Source: UBA4735 sp035935465 (GTDB lineage: Bacteria > Chloroflexota > Limnocylindria > P2-11E). Taken from it: a stretch of DNA of 64,000 nt. This document shows positions 57,841 through 64,000 of the stretch, piece after piece. Where the stretch lies: assembly GCA_035935465.1 (NCBI GenBank), contig DASYXA010000111.1, positions 1 to 64,000 on the forward strand. The letters run 5' to 3'. A model generated the notes under the pieces. That model made no database searches, was not told the DNA's origin, and worked only from the letters and a program-made list of their open reading frames with translations. Both the position numbers and the translations under genes were made by a program. Positions within the stretch are counted from its first letter, which is position 1. Every line of letters starts with the position of its first letter.

Positions 57841-59064
57841 ATGCCGGTCGTGCGCACGCTCGCCGCCATCATCGATCTGATCGGACGGATCGGCGCGGAT
57901 CCCCGGGACGGCGACGATGTCCGGCGCAAGAAGCGCTATCTCGCCGCCGCCGCGGTGTTCGTCGTGCCCGCCGGCGTCATCTGGGGTCTCATCTACGTGG
58001 CATTCGGCGAGCCCGCCGCGGGCGCGATCCCGCTCGGCTACAGCGTCATCTCGACGATCAGCATCGTCGCGTTCGCGCGCACCCGGAGCTTCGGCGCCTT
58101 CCGGACGCTCCAGCTGCTCTTCATCCTGCTGCTCCCGTTCGTGCTCCAGCTCGCGCTCGGCGGCTTCGTCCCGGCGAGCGCGGTCATCCTCTGGTCGCTC
58201 CTCTCTCCATTCGGCGCGCTCGTCTTCGACGACGTCCGGAGCGCGGTGCGCTGGTTCGCGCTGTTCGTCCTGCTCGTGTTCGTCTCGCCGTTCCTCGGGA
58301 CCCGCGCGGGCAACGCGCTGCAGACGTCGCTCGTGACGCTGTTCTTCGTCCTGAACATCGCGACGGTGTCGACGATCGTGTTCGTCCTGCTCGCGACCTT
58401 CGTCCACCAGCTCGACCGCGAGCGCGCGCGCTCAGAGGGCCTCCTGCTGAACGTGCTGCCGAAGGTGATCGCGGATCGGCTCAAGCGGCGGTCGGGGATC
58501 ATCGCCGACGCGTACGACCAGGCGACGATCCTGTTCGCCGACGTCGTGAACTCGACGCCGCTGACGCGCGAGCTCACGCCACGCGAGATGGTGTCCCTCC
58601 TGGACGAGTACGTCGGCTACTTCGACGAGCTCGCGCTGCGCCACGGCCTCGAGAAGGTCCGGACGATCGGGGACAACTGGATGGGCGTCGCGGGTGTGCC
58701 GATCGGCGGCGAGGATCACGCGCGCCGCGCGGCCCGCATGGCGCTCGACATGCTCGGCCACATCTGCGAGCGGCAGCGCAGCGGCGCGCGATGCCTCGAA
58801 TTCCGGATCGGCCTCAACTCGGGCCCGGTGATCGGCGGCGTCATCGGGCGAAGCAAGTTCGTCTTCGACATCTGGGGCGATCCGGTGAACCTCGCGAGCC
58901 GGATGGAATCGACCGGGGTCCCCGGACGCATCCAGGTCGGTCCCGACACGCAGGCGCTGCTCGAGCGCGACTTCGTCCTCGAGCCGCGCGGCACGATCGA
59001 GGTCAAAGGGCGCGGGCCGCTGGAGACCTGGTTCCTCGTCGGCGAACGGACGGTCACCGCCTAG
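57841..59064 (+). CDS. Membrane class III adenylate/guanylate cyclase
   Basis: 407 aa. Six hydrophobic helices (residues about 30-190) and a linker (LDRERARSEGLLLNVLPKVI, the typical cyclase transducer) lead to a CYCc domain. Catalytic residues are present: metal Asp in TILFADVVNSTPL and RTIGDNWMGVAG, substrate Lys in LEKVRTIG, purine-specifying Asp in VFDIWGDPVNLASRM, and transition-state Asn/Arg in the same motif. Active cyclase; the Asp suggests ATP as substrate. No cAMP effector adjoins it. Confidence 0.92.
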   Translation: MPVVRTLAAIIDLIGRIGADPRDGDDVRRKKRYLAAAAVFVVPAGVIWGLIYVAFGEPAAGAIPLGYSVISTISIVAFARTRSFGAFRTLQLLFILLLPFVLQLALGGFVPASAVILWSLLSPFGALVFDDVRSAVRWFALFVLLVFVSPFLGTRAGNALQTSLVTLFFVLNIATVSTIVFVLLATFVHQLDRERARSEGLLLNVLPKVIADRLKRRSGIIADAYDQATILFADVVNSTPLTRELTPREMVSLLDEYVGYFDELALRHGLEKVRTIGDNWMGVAGVPIGGEDHARRAARMALDMLGHICERQRSGARCLEFRIGLNSGPVIGGVIGRSKFVFDIWGDPVNLASRMESTGVPGRIQVGPDTQALLERDFVLEPRGTIEVKGRGPLETWFLVGERTVTA

Positions 59065-59150
59065 CGGGCAGGCGTGGCCTCGCTCGACGAGGACCATGGC
59101 ATCGCTCGTGCGCGGTCATTCGTACAGCTGGTGGATCAAAGGAGGCGATG

Positions 59151-59294
59151 ATGAGAACGACGCTCGCCGCACTCGCCCTGCTCGCCGCGGTCATCACCGC
59201 GTGCGGCGCCGCGCAGCCCGGCACGCCGGCGCCGACCGTGCTCGGCACCGAGGGCCCGGGCCAGGCGACCGGAGCGCCGATGCCGCACTACTAG
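59151..59294 (+). CDS. Very small lipoprotein
   Basis: 47 aa: MRTTLAALALLAAVITACGA, lipobox VITAC, then a Pro/Thr/Gly-rich tail ending APMPHY. The second of two adjacent ATGs is preferred, five bases after aaaggagg. Such mini-lipoproteins rarely have known functions. Confidence 0.7.
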   Translation: MRTTLAALALLAAVITACGAAQPGTPAPTVLGTEGPGQATGAPMPHY

Positions 59295-59304
59295 CCACGC
59301 CTCG

Positions 59305-59751
59305 CTAGCGCAACGTCACCGGGATCCGGACGATCTCGTCGATGTTGCCATCCTTCGGGCTGCGCGAGAACACCTCGACGAACGCGATCGTGTCGCGCGG
59401 CACGGTGTACGTCGCGCTCACCGAGAAGTCACCGCGCCCGGGCGCGCCCAGGGTCGCTGTGGTGAAGCCCTCGGCGAGCACGCGGCCGCTCGTGTCGCTG
59501 ATCCGCCACTGCACGGTCGCCTCGAACACGCTCGCATCGCCGCTGATGGTCACCGGTGACGTGAGCGTCGCGTTCGTGAGCGGCGTCTTCAGGGTGATCG
59601 CGCCGTTCGCGGACGTGACCGGGGACGCGATCGCCGTCGCGAGCGGCGGCTTTGCGGTCGCGGGCGCCGAGTCGGAGGGCGTGGGTGCTATCGCGATCCG
59701 ACCACAGCCGGACAGCAGCACGACCGCAAGGACGGCGACGGCGCGGGTCAT
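59305..59751 (-). CDS. Gmad2-domain lipoprotein
   Basis: 148 aa from the ATG at 59751, which overlaps the thrB stop. Lipobox LLSGC, a short Pro/Ala linker and an immunoglobulin-like Gmad2 domain (ITLKTPLTNATLTSPVTISG, then ATYTVPRDTIAFVEVFSRSP, quoted in part). Gmad2 domains are found in spore germination and cell-surface proteins. Coupling to threonine biosynthesis is probably positional only. Confidence 0.82.
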   Translation of the reverse strand: MTRAVAVLAVVLLSGCGRIAIAPTPSDSAPATAKPPLATAIASPVTSANGAITLKTPLTNATLTSPVTISGDASVFEATVQWRISDTSGRVLAEGFTTATLGAPGRGDFSVSATYTVPRDTIAFVEVFSRSPKDGNIDEIVRIPVTLR

Positions 59752-60650
59752 CGGACGAGCTGCGCACCGGCCGCGCGCACGCGCACGACGCGGCCGCGGC
59801 CCGGCGTGCCGGCGAGCGTCGCGGCTTCCTCCATCGCCGCGGTGACCCGCGGCGCGAGCCGCACCGGCGCGAACGCGATGACGCCGGGGCCGGCGCCGGA
59901 CAACGCCGCACCGAACGCGCCAGCGCCGCGCGCGGCGGCGACGATCTCCGCGAGCGCGGGCACGAGCTTCATCCGCGCGGACTCGTGCAGGCGGTCGTGC
60001 ATCGCGATCGAGAGGAGCGCGCCGTCGGACCTGAGGATCGCGGCGAGCAGCGCGGACGCGTGCGCGACGTTGAACACGGCGTCCCCGCGCGACACGTCCT
60101 TCGACAGCACGGCCCGCGACTCCTCGGTCGCGAGCGTCGCCGCGGGCACGAAGAGGCAGACGCGCCACGCGCTCGGGAACGCGAACCGCGTCGCGATCGG
60201 ACCGTCGGCGGACGGCAGGACGATCGTGAACGCGCCGTACAGCGCAGCCGCGACGTTGTCGGCATGGCCCTCGACCTCGTTCGCGATCCGCAGCAGCGCG
60301 CGCTTCGCGAGCGGCTCGCCGGCGAGCGCATTCGCCGCGACGACGCCGCCGACGATCGCGGCCGCGCTCGCACCGAGGCCGCGGCCGCGCGGGATGGCCG
60401 AGCGCTGCGTCACGTGCTGCGGCGCCACGGTCGTCCCGAGCGTCTTCGCGGCCGCCTTCGCCGCGACGACGAACAAGTTGTCCTCGCCCGTCGGCACGTC
60501 GGCCGCGCCGTTCCCGTCGACGGTCACGCTCCAGGTGCGCGCGGGCCGCACCTCGAACTCCGCGAGGAGCGGGAGCGCGAGCCCGAAGGCGTCGAAGCCG
60601 GGACCGAGGTTCGCGCTCGTCGCCGGGACGCGGATCCGGAGCTCGCTCAC
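59748..60650 (-). CDS. thrB: Homoserine kinase
   Basis: 300 aa, GTG start overlapping the thrC stop (GTGA). GHMP kinase fold: RVPATSANLGPGFDAFGLAL, the ATP loop IPRGRGLGASAAAIVGGV, and LSGAGPGVIAF. Phosphorylates homoserine, giving the substrate for the ThrC encoded just upstream on the same strand. Confidence 0.95.
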   Translation of the reverse strand: MSELRIRVPATSANLGPGFDAFGLALPLLAEFEVRPARTWSVTVDGNGAADVPTGEDNLFVVAAKAAAKTLGTTVAPQHVTQRSAIPRGRGLGASAAAIVGGVVAANALAGEPLAKRALLRIANEVEGHADNVAAALYGAFTIVLPSADGPIATRFAFPSAWRVCLFVPAATLATEESRAVLSKDVSRGDAVFNVAHASALLAAILRSDGALLSIAMHDRLHESARMKLVPALAEIVAAARGAGAFGAALSGAGPGVIAFAPVRLAPRVTAAMEEAATLAGTPGRGRVVRVRAAGAQLVR

Positions 60651-61699
60651 GACGCCCGCATCGCCCGGCGGACGGCATCGAGCTGCGCGTCGACCTCCGC
60701 GATCGCCGGGGCGAGCGTCATCGCGCGATCCGGATCCTTCATCCCGTTGCCGGTGAGGACGCAGACCACCTGCTTCGGTTTCGGACCGCTGCGGGCGCGC
60801 TTGCGCAGGCCGGCGAAGGCCGCCGCGCTCGCCGGCTCGCAGAACACGCCCTCGCGGCGCGCGAGGAACCGGTACGCATCGAGGATCTCGTCGTCCGTGA
60901 CGGCGCTGATCGAGCCGCCCGACTCGTCGCGCGCGCGGACCGCGCCGTTCCACGACGCCGGGTTGCCGATGCGGATCGCGGTCGCGATCGTTCGCGGATC
61001 GGTGACGACCTCGCCGTGCACGATCGGCGCCGCGCCCGCGGCCTGGAAGCCGTGCAGCTGCGGCCGGCGCCTCGCCAGCTTCGCGTCGCGCGCCTCGGTG
61101 AACCCCTTCCAGTACGCGGTGATGTTCCCGGCGTTGCCGACCGGGATGCAGAGCCACTCCGGCGCCTCACCGAGGGCCTCGCAGATCTCGAACGCCGCGG
61201 TCTTCTGTCCCTCGATGCGGTGCGGGTTCACGCTGTTCACGAGGGTCGCCTCGCCGCTCGCGGCGAGCTCGCGCGAGAGCGCGAGCGCGTCATCGAAGCT
61301 CCCGCGCACCGCGACGACGCGGGCGCCGAACGCGATGGCCTGCGACAGCTTCCCGAGGGCGACGTGGCCCGCGGGCAGCACGACCGCGCAGCGCAGCCGG
61401 CCGCGCGCCGCGTATGCCGCGGCCGACGCGGCGGTGTTGCCGGTCGACGCGCAGAGCACGGCCTCGGCGCCATCCTCCATCGCCTTCGCGATCGCGACGA
61501 CCATCCCGCGATCCTTGAACGAGCCGGTCGGATTCGCGCCTTCGACCTTCAGCCAGACCTCGTCGATGCCGGTGTCCTTCTCGACCTCGGGCGCGCGGAC
61601 GAGCGGCGTGTCGCCCTCACCGAGCGTGAGGCGCGGTGTCTTCGCCGTGACCGGCAGGTACGCGCGATAGCGCTCGATGAGCGGCACGCGTTGGGGCAT
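60647..61699 (-). CDS. thrC: Threonine synthase
   Basis: 350 aa. PLP lysine in EGANPTGSFKDRGMVVAIA, phosphate-binding STGNTAASAAAYAARG, and NSVNPHRIEGQKTAAFEI typical of the family. Converts phosphohomoserine to threonine. TAGCAT and six bases precede the ATG. First gene of thrC-thrB-Gmad2. Confidence 0.95.
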   Translation of the reverse strand: MPQRVPLIERYRAYLPVTAKTPRLTLGEGDTPLVRAPEVEKDTGIDEVWLKVEGANPTGSFKDRGMVVAIAKAMEDGAEAVLCASTGNTAASAAAYAARGRLRCAVVLPAGHVALGKLSQAIAFGARVVAVRGSFDDALALSRELAASGEATLVNSVNPHRIEGQKTAAFEICEALGEAPEWLCIPVGNAGNITAYWKGFTEARDAKLARRRPQLHGFQAAGAAPIVHGEVVTDPRTIATAIRIGNPASWNGAVRARDESGGSISAVTDDEILDAYRFLARREGVFCEPASAAAFAGLRKRARSGPKPKQVVCVLTGNGMKDPDRAMTLAPAIAEVDAQLDAVRRAMRAS

Positions 61700-61705
61700 C
61701 CGCGG

Positions 61706-61729
61706 ATGCTAGTACGCGCCGCGTAGCAT
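61706..61729. promoter_or_regulatory. Face-to-face divergent promoter of thrC and the AI-2E permease
   Basis: atgcta (61706-61711) and tagcat (61724-61729) are inverted copies. Read toward each gene both give TAGCAT, six bases from the thrC ATG and seven from the permease GTG. Only 37 bp separate the two start codons. Confidence 0.6.
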
Positions 61730-61736
61730 TCGCGTC

Positions 61737-62858
61737 GTGAAGATCAGCACGCGGGAGCGGCAGCTCCTGCGCGTCGTGGGCGTGCTGCTCGCGGCGTTCC
61801 TCGCGCTCCAGGTGTTCGGGATCCTTTGGGAGGCGCTCGGCCGGGTCGCGGACGTCCTCGTCATCTTCGGCGCCGCATGGGCGTTGTCCTATGTCCTCGC
61901 TCCGCTCGTCGATCGGATCGATCGCCGCACGCGCCTCGACCGGTTCGGCGCGGTGATCGTGGTGTACGCCGCGATCTTCGTTCTCCTCGCCGCCGCCGGC
62001 GCGTTCGCCGTCCCGAGGCTCGCGGACCAGCTCAGAGCGCTCGCCGCCCGCGGACCGGAGCTCGCGGCCGGCGCGGACCAGACCGCGAAGGAGCTCCAGG
62101 CCACCCTCGACCGGCTCGGGATCCCGGTGAACATCGTGCCGCTCTACGAAGCGCTGCCCGGCCGGCTCGCCGGGCTCGCCGCAACGTACGCCTCCGACGC
62201 GCTCGGCGTCGTCTCGGCGACGGCGACGATCGTGTTCGACCTTCTGCTCGTGCTCATCATCGCGTTCCTCATGCTCCTGGACGGCGACGCGCTGTGGAAC
62301 CGGTTCACCGGCATGCTCTCCGGCGAGCTCCGCAGCGAGTTCGAGCTCCTGCGGATGAGCACCGACCGGTCCTTCGGCGGGTTCATCCGCGGCTCGCTGA
62401 TCCTCGGCCTGATCTACGGCATCGCGACCCTGCTCATCCTCGTCGGCTTCGGCGTGCCGTTCTCAGGCGTGCTCGCGGTGTTCAGCGGACTGTTCGTGAT
62501 GATCCCGTTCTTCGGGCCGATCCTCGCGCTCGTCCCGGTGCTGGTCATCGCGTTCCTCGGCGCGCCCGATTCGATCGTGCCGGTCGCGATCCTGTCGCTG
62601 CTCCTCCAGCAGGTCATGCTCAACGTCGTGAGCCCGCGGATCATGAGCAAGAGCATCGGCATCCATCCGATCTTCGTGTTCTTCGCCCTGCTCATCGGCT
62701 CGAAGATCGCCGGGTTCTGGGGCGTGCTCCTTGGCGTGCCGGTCGCCGGCGTCATCAACACGTTCATCCGCTACGCCGTGGAAGTGAACTCCGGCCGGCG
62801 GCAGCGCACCGAGGCCGCCGCGCTCATGGAGGACGCCCCGATCGAGGCCGCGCAGTGA
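61737..62858 (+). CDS. AI-2E family membrane permease
   Basis: 373 aa, GTG start. Seven to eight hydrophobic helices with the family pattern: an N-terminal pair, a soluble amphipathic region (AARGPELAAGADQTAKELQA) and a C-terminal block with PFSGVLAVFSGLFVMIPFFG and LNVVSPRIMSKSIGIHPIFV. Members include sodium/proton antiporters and autoinducer-2 exporters; the substrate here is unknown. Overlaps surE by 4 nt. Confidence 0.9.
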   Translation: MKISTRERQLLRVVGVLLAAFLALQVFGILWEALGRVADVLVIFGAAWALSYVLAPLVDRIDRRTRLDRFGAVIVVYAAIFVLLAAAGAFAVPRLADQLRALAARGPELAAGADQTAKELQATLDRLGIPVNIVPLYEALPGRLAGLAATYASDALGVVSATATIVFDLLLVLIIAFLMLLDGDALWNRFTGMLSGELRSEFELLRMSTDRSFGGFIRGSLILGLIYGIATLLILVGFGVPFSGVLAVFSGLFVMIPFFGPILALVPVLVIAFLGAPDSIVPVAILSLLLQQVMLNVVSPRIMSKSIGIHPIFVFFALLIGSKIAGFWGVLLGVPVAGVINTFIRYAVEVNSGRRQRTEAAALMEDAPIEAAQ

Positions 62859-63652
62859 CCGAGCGCAGGCACATCCTCGTCACGAACGACGATGGCATCG
62901 AGAGCGACGCGCTCGGCCCGCTCGTCGACGCGCTCGCGGAGCTGGGCGAGGTCGACATCATCGCGCCGGAGCGCAACTGGAGCGGCGCGTCGCACAGCAT
63001 CACGCTGTTCCGCCCGCTGCGCTGCCGCCCGACGCGCCTGCGCACCGGACAGGCCGCGTACATGACCGACGGCTCCCCCACCGACTGCGTGCGGCTCGCG
63101 GTGCTCGGGTTCCTCAAGCAGAAGCCCGACCTCATCGTGAGCGGCATCAACCGCGGCGCGAATCTCGGCGACGACATCACGTACTCGGGCACCGTGGCCG
63201 CGGCGATGGAGGGCCTGCTGTCCGACATCCCGTCGATCGCGGTGTCGATCGGCGCGTTCGGCGCGAACATCGACTTCACCGTCGCGAGCGAGTTCGTCGC
63301 GCTCATCGGGCGGAACATCCTCGAGAAGGGCTTCATCCACGACGCGCTGCTGAACGTGAACGTACCGCACCTGCCGCGCGAGCGGATCGCCGGCGTCGAG
63401 GTGACGCGGCTCGGGAAGCGCAATTACCGCGATCAGCTCGTCGAGCGCCTCGATCCGTACGGCAACCCCTACTACTGGGTCGGCGGCCCCGCGGTCGCCG
63501 ACGAGGCCGAGCCGGGCACCGACGTCGCGGCGCTGCGCGACGGGAAGATCAGCGTGACCCCGATCGCCCTCGACCTCACGAGCCACGAGCTCCTCGAGGA
63601 GCTCGCGGCGTGGGACTGGGGCTGGACGGCGCCGGTGGAGCTGCCCGCGTGA
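62855..63652 (+). CDS. surE: 5'-nucleotidase SurE
   Basis: 265 aa, GTG start in GTGA overlap. Metal site ILVTNDDGIESDALGPLV, the Ser/Asn loop APERNWSGASHSITLF, and SGINRGANLGDDITYSGTVA (quoted in part) are all conserved. Hydrolyses nucleoside monophosphates and short polyphosphates in stationary phase. Translation is coupled to the permease. Confidence 0.95.
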   Translation: MTERRHILVTNDDGIESDALGPLVDALAELGEVDIIAPERNWSGASHSITLFRPLRCRPTRLRTGQAAYMTDGSPTDCVRLAVLGFLKQKPDLIVSGINRGANLGDDITYSGTVAAAMEGLLSDIPSIAVSIGAFGANIDFTVASEFVALIGRNILEKGFIHDALLNVNVPHLPRERIAGVEVTRLGKRNYRDQLVERLDPYGNPYYWVGGPAVADEAEPGTDVAALRDGKISVTPIALDLTSHELLEELAAWDWGWTAPVELPA

Positions 63653-63689
63653 CGGACGGCCCGCGGCGCGGACCGGATGCGGCGGCCTG

Positions 63690-64000
63690 ATGCGCGCGGT
63701 CATCGCCGCGGCGATCCTCGGTCTTGTGGCCGGATGTACCGCGACGTCCGTCGCGCCGTCCCCGACCGCGGGCCGAGCGGCCGACCCAAGCCCGACGACG
63801 ACGCCGGCGCCGACGAACGCACCGCCGTCGGCGACAGGGGCCCGCCATCTGAATGACGTGCTCGGATTCGCCGTGACCGTGCCGGCACCGTGGCACGTGA
63901 GCGAGTGCCAATCGGGCGTGACCCGCGAAGGCCCGTACCTCGGGCAGGACGTGCTGACCTGGCGCACCGCCGCGGAGGAGCACGACCTCGGTGGTGGCGG
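63690..64000 (+). CDS. Lipoprotein, 3' end cut by window
   Basis: 103 codons are visible with no stop. MRAVIAAAILGLVAGCTATS gives a lipoprotein signal with lipobox LVAGC; a Pro/Thr-rich linker leads to LNDVLGFAVTVPAPWHVSEC, the same PsbP-like start as in the lipoproteins at 39.7 and 46.3 kb. It begins 37 nt after surE. Confidence 0.75.
   Translation, partial: MRAVIAAAILGLVAGCTATSVAPSPTAGRAADPSPTTTPAPTNAPPSATGARHLNDVLGFAVTVPAPWHVSECQSGVTREGPYLGQDVLTWRTAAEEHDLGGG

Noticed and set aside
1..64000. CRISPR arrays, transposases, integrases and rRNA genes
   Set aside because: None seen: no regularly spaced repeats of CRISPR size, no recognisable transposase or integrase protein, no rRNA sequence.

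Overview
This is a 64 kb piece of a very GC-rich bacterial chromosome, coding on both strands, with short intergenic gaps and many ATGA, GTGA or TAATG stop/start overlaps. Several features fit a member of the Chloroflexota (Limnocylindria-like) or a similar high-GC lineage. These are a GAAC-N4-GTTC SOS box, an imuA/imuB/dnaE2 mutagenesis cassette with a DUF6504 partner, Nramp-related transporters beside a PRC/MgtE_N/CBS protein, and many genes with a TANNNT -10 hexamer only 6-10 nt before the start codon (leaderless type). No rRNA or taxonomic marker is present, so the affiliation is inference.

Layout. 1-4.4 kb: the 3' part of an ATP-dependent DNA ligase, then two sensor histidine kinases and an OmpR-type regulator in one overlapping operon. 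4.4-6.35 kb: a GAF-GGDEF diguanylate cyclase and a cupredoxin lipoprotein. 6.35-12.3 kb: the SOS mutasome cassette (imuA, imuB, DUF6504, dnaE2), with a ribbon-helix-helix gene on the other strand inside it and two copies of an intergenic repeat. 12.3-16.1 kb: an Asp-box propeller gene coupled to a MoaD-like gene, divergent from a PEP-synthase/rifampicin-phosphotransferase-like enzyme. 16.1-23 kb: accessory DNA with an AbiEi/AbiEii module behind a near-consensus promoter, two MFS exporters coupled to a VapBC module, a selenocysteine tRNA and an unrecognised helical protein. 23-29.9 kb: DoxX, a degenerate EAL protein, a heterodimeric ABC exporter with a divergent MarR regulator and palindromic operator, an NHL propeller and thioredoxin. 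30-35 kb: an operon of an acidic-tailed TPR protein, a SPOR/propeller lipoprotein and a zinc-finger protein resembling a decayed DNA methylase. 35-39.7 kb: two Nramp-related transporters, a PRC/MgtE_N/CBS protein and a membrane protein.

41.7-55.5 kb holds most of the fatty-acid initiation machinery in three blocks: fabF-accB-YHS-methyltransferase; fabD-accC-fabZ-arginase; and birA-degV-accD-accA plus a second AccB-like protein that has lost the biotin-acceptor lysine. That protein resembles the plant BADC regulators of acetyl-CoA carboxylase. An M3 peptidase, an ankyrin protein and a PstS-like lipoprotein lie between the blocks. 55.5-64 kb: an Rx4H (HEPN-like) protein, lipoproteins, a membrane class III nucleotide cyclase, thrC-thrB with a Gmad2 lipoprotein, an AI-2E family permease, surE and a lipoprotein cut by the window end.

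The most notable points are the lysine-less AccB paralogue, the recurrent leaderless promoter motif, two genes that seem to start at ATC, the lone tRNA-Sec, the SOS-boxed imu cassette, and the uncharacterised 30-35 kb operon.
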